Shown here one piece after another: positions 32,028 through 41,505 of a DNA stretch of 64,000 nucleotides. The number at the start of each line of letters is the position of its first letter. Within the stretch, counting starts at the first letter, position 1. The notes under the pieces were generated by a model, which saw nothing but the letters and a program-made list of their open reading frames with translations, searched no databases and was not told where the DNA came from. Both the position numbers and the translations under genes were made by a program. The stretch comes from Patiria pectinifera (taxonomy: Eukaryota; Echinodermata; Asteroidea; Valvatida; Asterinidae), in NCBI GenBank assembly GCA_029964075.1, contig CM057135.1, positions 14,472,863 through 14,536,862 on the forward strand, given 5' to 3'.

Positions 32028-34468
32028 TAGTCAGGGATGTTAGGGCGTTCTAGGGGCCGTTTGGTTCAGTTTCTTCCAAAAGCACCGAATTTTGCACAGA
32101 TGTCGTTCATACCATACTATTTCGATTTTTGACGGGCGCCAAGACGGGCGCCCCACGGGGCCGCCATATTGGCAAAATCCAATATGGCCGCCAACCGGGG
32201 TCAGAGGTCAATCGAACTAAACGAGCTAGAATCATAAATAATACCACTTTTCAGGTATTTTCGGGGTCGAGCAATCTGAATCTGATGTTATTTTAACGAC
32301 TTGAGGCAAGACAGAGGCCCCAAGGGACCGCCATATTGGCAAAATCCAAAATGGCCGCCACATACCGCAGTTAAAAAACTTAACTAGCTAGAATCATAAG
32401 TAATACAACTTTGGAGGGGTTTTCGGTGTCAACGAATCTGAATCTGACGTTATTTTAATGATTTGATGCCAGACGGATGCCCCAGGGGCCATATTAGAAA
32501 ATCCAAAATGGCCGCCAGCCAAGTTAGAAGTCAGTCACAGTTAAAACTAAACGAGCTAGAATTATTTTAACAATACCATTTTACATGGATTTTCAGGGTC
32601 GGAGAATCTGAATCTATTGTTTTATTAAAGATTGTATGTCACATTTTGCCCTAAAGGTCATTAAGGATTGGACTTATCAATAAAGATTATTGTTTGAACT
32701 ATTTTCATTTAAATATTTAGAGATAATGTCTGCAGTGACAAAATGCTATATGCCGCTGTGTGCGTTTAAATGGAGCTGTTCATTTGTAGAAGACCTTGCA
32801 TATAGAAACCTAGTGTGATTGCATTTCAACCTTCCTTTGCATGAGGCAGCCGCAGCGCACGAGAATGGCACATGTCACTGAAGCATCATTGAGAGTTGGT
32901 CCATAGTGATTGCCATGTACTGGTACCATCTTTGTGCCAGCCCCACACGATGAAGTCAGGAATTTCCTGCTGGACCGAGGTGGCCTGTAGTAGCGGTTGC
33001 TTTACATGTTCAAACAGCACGGCAGGTAGCTGGGATGCTTCCGACAAGCTGCTTCCAGTAGTGAAGAAGCGATGTCTGGCCCCTTTGGCACCTACAGTTG
33101 CACCATACCCCTTGCTCTGCATGAAATGACGAAGCAAGTTGTGTCGCACCAAGGACTTTGTCAGAACGAGATCGGAGTAGATACTTTGGACTAGTATGTT
33201 ACTGTACTTTTCACCACTTCTGAAGCCCAGATCTCCAATAGGCTGAGGATCTCCAAAACAAGCTTGAAATGATCTCGAAAGTGATGACTCGACTCTCAAT
33301 CCTTCACTGGCTCAGTGGGTCGCATCAAGTTACTCCGGTGCACCCATAAGATGTGGATGCAGCCTTGTCTAGGTATAGGGCGTAGATCCTGATTTTGGCA
33401 TGGGGCTTTGCCGACTCGTTTGCTAGCACTGAGTTAATTGTATCCCAACCAGGTGAGGATGTCACCATCTGCAAACCTGTTATGATGTGTCGAAGAAGTC
33501 AAGCTTGATGAGCCCGCCTCACTGCAGGGTTCTCATGCGAGAAATGGATATTTACGGTTTGGGCATATCACTGGAACTCACCAAGTGAGAGGTTGCCCTG
33601 AGCCTTTGTTATCTGTGATCAACATCTTGGGTGGTGAAGACAATGAAACGACCGTTGGTTGATAGCTTCACCCATCCTCAGCATGGCGGGCACACACCAC
33701 ACGCGCCTATACATCCGTACAATAACTTAGGACAATTTTCTCGCTCCAATCTAAGATTGTTTCTGTGGTATGCGTAGAAATGTCAAACTGTCCGACATGT
33801 GCAGCTAATGGGAAAAGTTTTATTTTTATGGAATGACGTACCAGAAACACCAGGTTTGACCGGAATGATCTAGAGTGGTAAACTTTGACATCAAATAATT
33901 AAAATAACGTCAGAATCAGATATTTGGAACCCCCCCCCCAAAAAAAAACACCGTTGTATTGTTTTAACTGCGAGTACCTCCAACCTGGGTGGCGGCCATT
34001 TTTTTCAAAAGTGGCGGCTCCTAGAGCATCTGCCTTGCCTCGAATCATCAAAATGACATCATATTTAGATTCTGTGACCCCGAAAACCCATTAAAGGTGG
34101 TATTATTTATGATTTTAGCTCGTTATTTTCTTAACTGTGATATATGTGGCGGCCATTTTGGATTTTGCCAATATAGCGGTCCCTTGGGGCATCTGTCTTG
34201 CCTCAAATCGTTAAAATAACATCATATTCAGATTGCTTGACCCCGAAAATTCCTGAAAAGTGGTATTATTTATGATTCTAGCTCATTTAGTTCAATTGAC
34301 CTCTGACCCGATTGGCGGCCATATTGGATTTTGCCAATATGGCGGCCTCGCGGGGCGCCCGTCTTGGCGCCCGTCAAAAATCGAAATAGTATGGTATGAA
34401 TGACATCTGTGCCAAATTTGGTGCTTTTGAAAGAAACTGAACCAAAATATCCCTAAGACCCCCGACTA
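32028..34468. mobile_element. 2.4-kb DNA transposon with long, internally repetitive inverted ends
   Basis: Ends begin TAGTC(A/G)GGG; the first and last 400 bp are inverted copies. Each arm is built of tandem units of about 130-180 bp containing ATGGCGGCC and TTTTGCCAAT words. A 3-bp TAT duplication flanks it, and removing it puts the LINE 'C' frame back in register. No transposase recognised, so it is probably non-autonomous; superfamily uncertain. Confidence 0.85.
32886..33299 (-). CDS. Unrecognised ORF inside the 2.4-kb transposon
   Basis: 137 codons on the minus strand, in the central non-repetitive part of the transposon. Contains IPDFIVWGWHKDGTSTWQS and a basic patch but no DDE or zinc motif. 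It could be a captured fragment or a remnant of a longer gene; coding status is doubtful. Confidence 0.25.
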   Translation of the reverse strand: MRVESSLSRSFQACFGDPQPIGDLGFRSGEKYSNILVQSIYSDLVLTKSLVRHNLLRHFMQSKGYGATVGAKGARHRFFTTGSSLSEASQLPAVLFEHVKQPLLQATSVQQEIPDFIVWGWHKDGTSTWQSLWTNSQ

Positions 34469-34793
34469 TATAGGAAGTGCGGATGGAAGTGGAAGTTTGC
34501 TGTGTGATGAACTTACATTCACCAGTGGCAACGTCATCGGGTACATATTGTCTGATACCAGTTTCAGGACCTGGATTGGTGTGGATATCGCCTGCTTTCA
34601 GTAGCTCAAGCTGGAAGGTACAGTCAGCATTGCTATAGTATGAAACTCTCCTGCCATAGAAGGTTGCAGTGCTGGTGATAGCTGGTTGCCTACTATGGTT
34701 CTTTACAATAAGATTCCAAGAAACCACAAGGTATCCATTGTGCTGAAGTCCACTGATGAATGCAAACACCAGAAGACAGTTAATAGCCCGCAT
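34469..34793 (-). pseudogene. LINE 'C' N-terminus: signal-peptide-like segment and 2A-like motif
   Basis: From ATG 34793 the protein starts MRAINCLLVFAFISG, a hydrophobic leader, and about 60 residues on has LELLKAGDIHTNPGP. The NPGP ending preceded by GDI fits the ribosome-skipping 2A-like motifs described in CR1/L2-type LINEs of sea urchin and lancelet. It continues in frame into the endonuclease part beyond the transposon. Confidence 0.8.
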
Positions 34794-35307
34794 TGTTGGC
34801 ACTTGTATACATAAAGCAGATTCTCTGAATTGTCAAGTAAATTCGTTAATGGTTGAGCGACCATCAGCTTGCTGTGTAAGATGGCTACTGCATGTACAAT
34901 GTTTGTTGGTCAGAATCAACTTGCAGTTTGCAGTTTGCAGGAAAATATACTGGTAGAACACAGATGAATTTACCAACAAATTTTGTCCTGTATGATCTCA
35001 ACTGCAGAATGAATGGACTGGTTGACACAATGAGGACCAATGAGATTTTTTTTCCTATGCACCGTTTTATCGAGTCCAAGTCCATTTATGGGTGTGAGGG
35101 ATATCAATTATAAACAGAGGGCGGTATTTAATTTTTATAATAAGGGGTTAATGTACCGATAAAAACAGAGGGTGCTATTTATAGGCGCTAAGAGATCTTA
35201 TTTCAATTATATAAAGAAAGGTGCTGTTCAATAAAATAAAAAAAAAGAGAGGACGATATTTCTTTATTTAAAAATGCAATCATTTTTATTTAAAGTTTAT
35301 TAAACAG
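34794..35307. other. AT-rich spacer, possible left end of element 2
   Basis: No coding signal. AAACAGAGGGC/TGG-type words recur at 35113 and 35164, and AT tracts follow. The left terminus of element 2 should lie here, but I could not find an inverted match near 57.24-57.30 kb. Confidence 0.4.
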
Positions 35308-35744
35308 ATGGAATACTTTGGGACGCCACAAATTGGGGATAGGTGCGATCATCATATAATCATCGAGAAAGGTTTTTTTAGTTTGTGAAACTTGCGGTGA
35401 AATAGTCTCACGTTACTTTGATTTTTCGGCAGAAAATGCGCGAGAAGATCGTACCAAAAACTGTGGAGGAACTTATTTTTTCTGTTTGTCCAGAGCAAGA
35501 CTTACAAGATGTCCAAGAAACAATCAACAAATATAACGAGCTCGTTAAGTACAAAACATTGAGGGGAAATGGTTGCGTTAAACGGTCATTAATAGCGGCG
35601 TGTTACCATCACGTCGTTGGATTAGACAAAGAACGAGTTAGAGATTTATTTAAAGTGACTCAAAATCAACTAAAAAGATACGATGACCACTACAATAAAG
35701 GCGGGGCCGAGGGTAACACCCTGAGAGGTGAAATAGAGGTATAA
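35308..35744 (+). pseudogene. TFIIB-like transcription factor
   Basis: The N-terminal frame from ATG 35308 has the first zinc-ribbon half (RCDHH). The second half (CETCGEIVSRYFDFSAENAR) is in the next frame after a poly-T tract near 35375. The C-terminal part (35436-35744) has a cyclin-fold-like stretch CVKRSLIAACYHHVVG then KVTQNQLKRYDDHY, as in the core of TFIIB. It would recruit RNA polymerase II to the element's promoters. At least two frameshifts. Confidence 0.65.
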
Positions 35745-35772
35745 CTCGGCGGATCGCTTTCATAATGTATAT

Positions 35773-36351
35773 TTACTGAAAATTTAAACTTGTAAGTTTT
35801 TCGATAAGAGATTTTTTTTCCTTTGCCAGCCGTTCGTCTGCCCGTTTTTTAACTTCTTTTGCAAAGTCTGTATCGTTTTTAATTTTTTGAAGCTTTGTGC
35901 TGGTCTTTTTTCTAATTGTTTGCTTAAGCTCGTTAAATTTTGCGAGCTCTCTCGTAATCAGTAGGAACTCTTCGTGCGATATATCTCCGTCGTTGATGGC
36001 TTGAGACACGTATTCTTCAATCGTGTTAAGTTTGGAGTCTGCTAATATTTTAATCTGGTCGTGCTTTTTCAGCTTTGCGGATAATCGCCTAGACGTGATT
36101 CTAAGCAGAATATCTACACCAAAAGCGCCTATAAACGTTCCTTCTAGCACCAATCCAACGGGGGCTGATATAACACCTAAGAGAGCGGGAATACTGACAG
36201 CCCCCGCTATAGCCCCCAATCCTTCTAATCCTATCTCTACGTAATTAATAGTGTCGATCACTCTCTTTATTTTTTTATAAGTGCGCTCTCGGTGGTCTCT
36301 CTCTTTTAAGATTAAAGATCGAATCTCTTCAATCTTTTTAAGTCTGTACAC
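35773..36351 (-). CDS. Membrane protein with double hydrophobic hairpin
   Basis: 192 aa. Basic N-terminus, two hydrophobic segments (GLGAIAGAVSIPALLGVIS and PVGLVLEGTFIGAFGVDILL), then a long helical C-terminal half (KLNTIEEYVSQAINDGDIS, then RELAKFNELKQTIRKK). Similar proteins recur in elements of this group. A capsid-inner or membrane-remodelling role is possible; no enzyme motif. Intact frame. Confidence 0.6.
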   Translation of the reverse strand: MYRLKKIEEIRSLILKERDHRERTYKKIKRVIDTINYVEIGLEGLGAIAGAVSIPALLGVISAPVGLVLEGTFIGAFGVDILLRITSRRLSAKLKKHDQIKILADSKLNTIEEYVSQAINDGDISHEEFLLITRELAKFNELKQTIRKKTSTKLQKIKNDTDFAKEVKKRADERLAKEKKSLIEKLTSLNFQ

Positions 36352-36457
36352 TTTTGTTTCTTCGTTACTATTTAATCGGTGTGTACATCTCCAGAAATAT
36401 CGGGGTATAACGCCTTACCATCTACACTCACGTTTTTAATATAAAACAAATTTAAAA

Positions 36458-37629
36458 TTAAAAGATCTCCAACTCGATAATGATACCCTCACCCTTATTG
36501 TTGAATACCTGTCCTTTTTCACCTTGTTTTTTCCTTGTTAGAAAATGTCAGTTTGTCGATTATACCGCTTTTAAGTTTTTTGAAATCCTCGGCGCTATCA
36601 ATATCGGGTTTGCGCGTAGCCACGGGTACGATTTTTAAGATGTCAGAAGGACGACCATTAAAAAAGTTTTCACTCGTACTTAATTGCGGGCAGCGAATAA
36701 ACAAAAATTTAAACGGATTAACGTAATACCCCGTATACACCACTTTGGGTACCAGTGTTCCTTTGGGTAAATTGAGTAACTTCTCTGTTTAAACGCAATT
36801 TGAGATTTACGTCGGTTATCACCAACGTCACCTTTTTTGATTCTCTAAATATTCGAAAACTTACCCCGGGTATAGAATTAAAAATGAAATCGAACCAATC
36901 GACGTCGTACCACCCCGGCGGTATGATGACCGAACCGGTGACTCCGAGTGGCAACGGCTCTAAATGGCTCGGAGGAATATAATCGAAATCATCACCCGTC
37001 ACGATAAGACTTCCTCTTATAATCACCCCTGCTTCTCTACTATCTCTCAACTCGCTCGCACCCGTTTCTCCTTCAATAAACTTTAAAGCCAATTCCTCAC
37101 CTTCAAAGATTTTTCTTTCTCTAACAAATAATATTCTTACTAAAGATTGAAGCGTATTAAGTTCTAATTCAGTTTTTGGTATTTCTGAATTCATGGCGGC
37201 TAAAATCAACCCTCGCCGTTCAGCTATAATAGCTCTTTTTCTTTTGTTTGATTCTAAAACGGATTCTAGTCTATCGTCTTTGTACGCTTTTATAAGATCG
37301 TTTATAGTTTTTTGTAAAACATTTTCATCGTTAACTAAATAGTGGTATGGTATATCGGGTAACAATCGCTGTATAAAATCTCTATCCGGCGTTGTTATGT
37401 GTACATCTGAAAGAAACTCCGCGGGTATGAGGGGAGGTTTATCTGTGGTAAAAGCGGGTCTCCCATCTATTTGCGTAAACCAATCAATCTCCGTGGCGCT
37501 GGAAATATTAAAATATCCTGCGTTAAACAACACCCTTTTTACGCGTACAGATTTTTGGCCGTTTAAATTATCTACAACGTCTTCTAATTTAAACGTCTGC
37601 TCATTTTGAAACAAGTGAAACGAATGCAT
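36458..37629 (-). pseudogene. Penton-like minor capsid protein, two frameshifts
   Basis: ATG 37629. The N-terminal part is helical and includes a long linker (RERKIFEGEELALKFIEGE). The C-terminal part has the beta-rich region expected of a penton jelly roll: VIIPPGWYDVDWFDFIFN, then a segment YVNPFKFLFIRCPQLST and NGRPSDILKIVPVA, then a short final strand pair. Frame changes near 36788 and near 36535. Assignment to the minor capsid class is by pattern and by the neighbouring capsid genes. Confidence 0.6.
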
Positions 37630-37818
37630 TTATTTTAAAGTCTTTTTATATTAAAACTGAAACTAAAATAATGAGTGATTTTAGGTCATTTTAGTGAACT
37701 GGAGGTCATAGTTGATAATACCAACGGGTTTTTAACCATGTTTCCCGACTTAACCTCGGACTATAAATTGCCTCACGTTGAAAAGGACGAGGATGTAGAT
37801 CGTTGAAAATCACACCCC

Positions 37819-38286
37819 ATGTCGTTTTATCAAAATCAGTTAAATTTTGCGATCTACTGCGCTACTACGGGCTGCGGTATTCCATTCGATCTTTTAAACG
37901 CGAGCAACCGTTACGTTTGGGCCATCTTTAACTTTAACTCAAACTCTAACGGTTTAGGTACCTGATATATCTTTAATAAAGGCAAGTTTGTGGCGGTTGG
38001 TGAATATGATAAAGCATTACCCAACAAACCCAACGTTCTTTACGGCGGCTACCACGGTCTAGACAGTCCTAAAAAGAGTGAAAGCAGTTACGTTCCTTGG
38101 ACGGTTATTTACATCGAACAAAACGAATCGGTACAAAAGGCTTGGTTAGATTTTGTACCCGACACAAGTTCGTTTACCCCCGCGGGAATCATAAAGATTC
38201 AACAATCTTCAAATGGCTACCCAGAGTATGAAAACTGGTTTGGTGTTAGATTTAAACTCACAACCGCAACCGGACGACTCTTTTGA
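37819..38286 (+). pseudogene. Small conserved protein of this element group, one in-frame stop
   Basis: Opens at ATG 37819 with MSFYQNQLNFAIYCATTGCG, a start seen in related elements. An in-frame TGA at 37963-37965 replaces what is probably a Trp codon, after which the frame stays open to 38286. The following ORF (38213-38446) overlaps its end. Function unknown. Confidence 0.55.
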
Positions 38287-38524
38287 TGACACCGATGACG
38301 TCGCGCCACCAACACCCCCAGAGCCTATGACGAACGATGTTGTATCACCAACACCTGCACCTACACCCTCACCAACACCAGCGCCAACACCAGCACCAAC
38401 ACCTACAGTTTTAACCCGAGAACCCACGAAACTACAAACTCACTAAGACGAAAAATTATCGTTGACGGTAGGAATATTAGCTATCGTTGGTATGGGTATT
38501 TTAGCTTACGAGGCAACGCGATAA
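38213..38524 (+). pseudogene. Acidic, Pro/Thr-rich stalk protein with C-terminal membrane anchor
   Basis: Starts inside the previous gene at ATG 38213. Acidic region (DDSFDDTDDVAPP) and then a PTPAPTPSPTP stalk. TAA at 38444 ends the frame, but beyond it the same frame encodes LSLTVGILAIVGMGILAYEATR, a membrane anchor, up to TAA 38522-38524. One stop therefore separates stalk and anchor. Could be a spike or fibre-like surface protein; inference only. Confidence 0.45.
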
Positions 38525-38547
38525 GTCACACTCTAATCTCACAAGAC

Positions 38548-38596
38548 AAAAAAAAAGCCTTACCAACTTTGTGCTGGTAAGGCTTATTTTTTTGTT
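38548..38596. terminator. Bidirectional hairpin at a convergent gene junction
   Basis: An A tract, then an 11-bp perfect stem (AAGCCTTACCA at 38555-38565, TGGTAAGGCTT at 38575-38585) with a 9-base loop, then a T tract. It sits exactly between the plus gene ending at 38524 and the minus gene ending at 38618. The shape equals an intrinsic terminator on both strands. Palindromic 3'-end signals are known from giant viruses and virophages. Confidence 0.6.
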
Positions 38597-38617
38597 TAAA
38601 CTGGATTGCAACTATTA

Positions 38618-38977
38618 CTACCATCGTTTTTGCAGGTACGCAAACACCAAGGCTCCCACACCCAAAAACAAAGCCCACACGTGTTCGGCCAACCACGATA
38701 CGGACTTACTCAGCGCGTTGAATATCCAACTGAGAACGCTGCCTATGATACCCGGCAGAGCACCCAACGCGCTCACTCCGAGTTTTTGAAGAGCAGATGC
38801 AAAATTAGCGAGTTGTTTTGAAATCCACTCTTTGATACCGCCTTTTGGTGTTGGTGTTGGTGTAGGTGTTGGCGATGGCGCGGTTGGGGCACCCGCACCT
38901 CTTACGCTAGCGACGATGCTACTCACTATCGTGCTGATGGCTAAACTAAAAGCGGCTAAAATACTCACTATGGTCAC
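38618..38977 (-). CDS. Membrane-active protein with PT-repeat linker
   Basis: 119 aa. The N-terminal hydrophobic segment (ILAAFSLAISTIVSSIVAS) is followed by a (PT)n linker (APSPTPTPTPTP). The C-terminal half, typical of this element group, is GGIKEWISKQLANFASALQK, then ALPGIIGSVLSWIFNALS and a final hydrophobic helix. Probably virion-associated and membrane-interacting. Intact. Confidence 0.6.
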   Translation of the reverse strand: MTIVSILAAFSLAISTIVSSIVASVRGAGAPTAPSPTPTPTPTPKGGIKEWISKQLANFASALQKLGVSALGALPGIIGSVLSWIFNALSKSVSWLAEHVWALFLGVGALVFAYLQKRW

Positions 38978-39792
38978 ACCTTGTTCTCTAAAGAGAGTTC
39001 TAATTTTTCCGCCAGAGTCGTGTCGCCGCCTAATATTTTATTAATCGTTTCTTTAATTCTAGCGATCTGACTTTTGAGCCCTCGTTCGTTGGCTTTTGCG
39101 GCTTCTAATCTGGCGGATCTTTCAACGTTCAAGTCGCTCTTGTCTCGTGGCTGCAATCTCTCGGTCCAGTTCTGTGAGACGCGCTAAATTAAGTTCTAGG
39201 TTACCTCTCAACGTCTGAAGAGTTTTGTCTAAGCCCTGGATTTCTCTGTAATTCAATCCTTCTGTTTGAGCGCCGGTGTCTTGTTCTAAATCGTCTATAA
39301 TCTCGATAACCTCATCGGTGACTCTGGGTAGTTCTGTCATGGGGACACTCTCGGGTTGTATCGATTGCAGTTGTTGACTTTGATCGTCACTGAGTGTCTT
39401 AGGTTCATAATGCGTAAAGCCTAATTCCTTTCTAATAAAATCTCTACCGTTTAAACCCAACTTTCTTACATTTAACTCTATAGTCCTCAGAGTCAAGAAT
39501 CTGTCTGGTTTTCTTTGATCCGTTAACCTTAGTAAGCCTTTGTGTTGAGAATAAATTTTTCGTATCTCGGAGAGATTGGTTTATTGTATATGTTATAAGT
39601 ATCGTAAAACTCATCAACGCGACCATTAGTGACCATGCTTCTTCCTTGATCTAAAACGTCATCTATGTCGGTAGTGAGGATGGGTGGTACAGGAGTATCA
39701 AAGTTGTCGTCCAAATTGGTCTCTGCTACATCATCATCGTCATCGTAATCGTAATCATCAACGGGGTCAAAGTCAAATCCTCCCTCAGCCAT
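38974..39792 (-). pseudogene. Acidic N-terminus plus coiled-coil protein, several frameshifts
   Basis: ATG 39792 opens with MAEGGFDFDPVDDYDYDDDDD. Continuations lie in successive frames at about 39540-39480, 39496-39122 (LQTLRGNLELNLARLTELDR) and 39145-38974 (ARLEAAKANERGLKSQIARI), the last two clearly coiled coil. Similar acidic/coiled-coil proteins occur in related elements. No enzymatic motif. Its 3' end meets the membrane protein gene at 38977. Confidence 0.5.
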
Positions 39793-39805
39793 TTATTTAA
39801 TAAAC

Positions 39806-40053
39806 CTATTTAAATGATGCCGTTTTCATTATACTGCCCGGTAGTATACCCTGGGTCACCAACCAATTTTGCGTGGCCAGAGCTCCACTTATAATACCCG
39901 TCAATTTACCCATATCTTCTACGCCTAGTTTAAATCCGGCGCTTTCATTTTGAGTAGTTTAGCTCCTACCATGGCGTATCCCATCGAAAGACCCGATATG
40001 ACGGCTCCGTGGTAAATCGTATTAGCTATTCCGTTGGTGTCAAAGTTACTCAT
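39806..40053 (-). pseudogene. Small membrane protein, one frameshift
   Basis: ATG 40053. ANTIYHGAVISGLSMGYAMV is a hydrophobic, family-like start. The reading changes frame near 39940 and continues with GVEDMGKLTGIISGALATQN to TAG at 39806. About 80 aa if uninterrupted. Function unknown. Confidence 0.5.
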
Positions 40054-40086
40054 CGTTTTTAATATAATAATTTTTAAATTGCTGGT

Positions 40087-40473
40087 TTATTCCATGTCTG
40101 GCGTTTTGGGGGCGCTGGGTGTAGTGGGTTGCGTGACTACCGGCACTGGCTGTACTACCGGCGCAGTTGCCTTACTTTTTAGTACCAGCAACCCCACTCC
40201 TATTATATTAGACGCTATAGCCCCCCACATCGCCCAAGAGTTGTAGTCTGGTGAGCTCGTATTATCGACCGATGTTACGTCCATTTTTGCTAATTTTAAT
40301 TTCATCTGTCTATTGTGCTCGGCTAAAGCTTTACCCTGCTGTATTCGTTTAGGATTTTTAGTCTTGGTCATTCTCGTTACCGTCGGTGATGTCGTTGTTT
40401 TTATCGGTTGGGGCGTCTCTGTCTCTGCTGGTTGAGCTGCAGGCGTTGCTGTCGCTGCTTTCTGATCTTCCAT
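40087..40473 (-). CDS. Basic KNPKR-motif protein with C-terminal membrane segment
   Basis: 128 aa. Ala/Thr/Pro-rich N-terminus, a basic block TKTKNPKRIQQGKALAEHNR that is a hallmark of small proteins in this element group, and a hydrophobic segment (MWGAIASNIIGVGLLVLK) near the C-terminus. Possibly DNA-binding and membrane-anchored. Intact. Confidence 0.55.
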   Translation of the reverse strand: MEDQKAATATPAAQPAETETPQPIKTTTSPTVTRMTKTKNPKRIQQGKALAEHNRQMKLKLAKMDVTSVDNTSSPDYNSWAMWGAIASNIIGVGLLVLKSKATAPVVQPVPVVTQPTTPSAPKTPDME

Positions 40474-40498
40474 ATATTATATTAGGTTTACTAAATTT

Positions 40499-40936
40499 CT
40501 AATGTTTTGTTGTGATAATCGTAGCAACTATGGGTGATATAAAAGTTCCGTACTTGTAACAAACGTCGCTCAACATACCAGCCATACTCGCGCTTATAAC
40601 AGGATCAGAACTCAAGTCGGTGGTGAGTTCTTCTTCAGAATCTATAGTGACGTTATATCCTAAAACTTGTACGGGTGTAACAACATCTAACACTCTCGAA
40701 AATAGACTTAAAGTGTATTTACCAACGGTTTTAACAATTTCATTTCCAAATTTAGTTTCGAACAGATGATACGGCTTTTCGAGTTCTTTACTGTCAAGAG
40801 CTTCGATATGTTTAACGGTGTATTCTTTTCCCAAGTACTTTCTAGAGTTTCCGGCTGCTACGACACCGCACAAACGATCTTTATGTTCTGCGTTGTGGTC
40901 TTGTTCGTTCGTTAAAGTAAGTTTTAGGTCCTCCAT
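40499..40936 (-). CDS. Conserved 145-aa protein of this element group
   Basis: Intact frame from ATG 40936. Contains YHLFETKFGNEIVKTVGKYT and SDPVISASMAGMLSDVCYKYG, patterns I associate with a conserved gene of these elements. No catalytic motif and no clear membrane span. Overlaps the 3' end of the next small gene by a few codons. Function unknown. Confidence 0.5.
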   Translation of the reverse strand: MEDLKLTLTNEQDHNAEHKDRLCGVVAAGNSRKYLGKEYTVKHIEALDSKELEKPYHLFETKFGNEIVKTVGKYTLSLFSRVLDVVTPVQVLGYNVTIDSEEELTTDLSSDPVISASMAGMLSDVCYKYGTFISPIVATIITTKH

Positions 40937-41076
40937 TTAATTAGAAAGGAATTTAATTTTGTTGTAGCTTTTGCAACTTTGTTACAAAAGCAAAGGTATT
41001 CGTAGGTGTAAAACGATAGATTAAGCGATATGATGATAATAGCCAAAAACGGCAAATACTCGAATATTGCTATCAT
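40924..41076 (-). CDS. Tiny membrane protein (50 aa)
   Basis: ATG 41076 to TAA 40924. Residues 8-20 are hydrophobic (PFLAIIIISLNL), followed by a Cys-containing, basic tail. Overlaps the start of the 145-aa gene at 40936. Five bases separate it from the ATPase remnant. Small, but placed in a tightly packed gene row. Confidence 0.4.
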   Translation of the reverse strand: MIAIFEYLPFLAIIIISLNLSFYTYEYLCFCNKVAKATTKLNSFLIKWRT

Positions 41077-41080
41077 TTAC

Positions 41081-41504
41081 TTACAACAAAATGTATTTTG
41101 TTGACGTTTGTCGACGTCGTTTTATATAATCTCGTTCTTCAATGGGTACGACGTCGTTTTCATCTAACGCTTGATCAAACGATGTTTTATCTTTGCAGTA
41201 AAATAACGCCAACCAAGCCGTGTTTTCTCTATAATCTTTTAAAACGCTGTTGTACTTTTGAGTCAATAACCAACAGCTGTGATTTACGTGTCTTCCGCTA
41301 AAATCGCTTCGTTGAGCGTCATCTTGTACAATTCTGGATCGCATAGATATACCTCGGGATCAGCTTGAACCCACTTTCTTTCGATGTAGGTTTTGTTTTT
41401 AAATATGGTAGGGCAAATGATGACTATCGCTTCAGATCCAAAATCCATTTGGTTTTACCCGAATTTGTTTTGCCGACGATTAAAGCGCAATGCGGTCGTG
41501 TCAT
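41081..41504 (-). pseudogene. Packaging ATPase remnant lacking the Walker B region
   Basis: ATG 41504 gives a Walker A box (LIVGKTNSGKTKW). After a frameshift near 41430 the strand-2 region (SEAVIVIICPT-type, then TYIERKWVQADPEV) is visible. Directly afterwards comes the post-Walker-B segment (DFSGRHVNHSCWLLTQKYNS, then ENDVVPIEERDYI). The 60 or so residues that should carry the Asp-Asp Walker B motif are missing, so an internal deletion near 41325 has removed it. One base separates it from the capsid gene stop. Confidence 0.8.
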
Positions 41505-41505
41505 T

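Larger units (their letters stand above)
29401..34793 (-). mobile_element. LINE 'C' (CR1/L2-like) with 2A-like motif, interrupted
   Basis: A single long minus-strand ORF starts with a signal-peptide-like segment and a 2A-like motif at about 34600, then endonuclease and RT. It is interrupted by the DNA transposon at 32028-34468. The 3' end is truncated: homology stops after HAFVMSRIDN at about 29440, before the RT C-terminal region. Flanking halves are in the same frame once the insert and one TAT copy are discounted. Confidence 0.9.

Noticed and set aside
34469..35307. Terminal inverted repeat of element 2
   Set aside because: I compared the AT-rich left edge with 57.23-57.32 kb on the opposite strand and found no convincing match; termini are left undefined.
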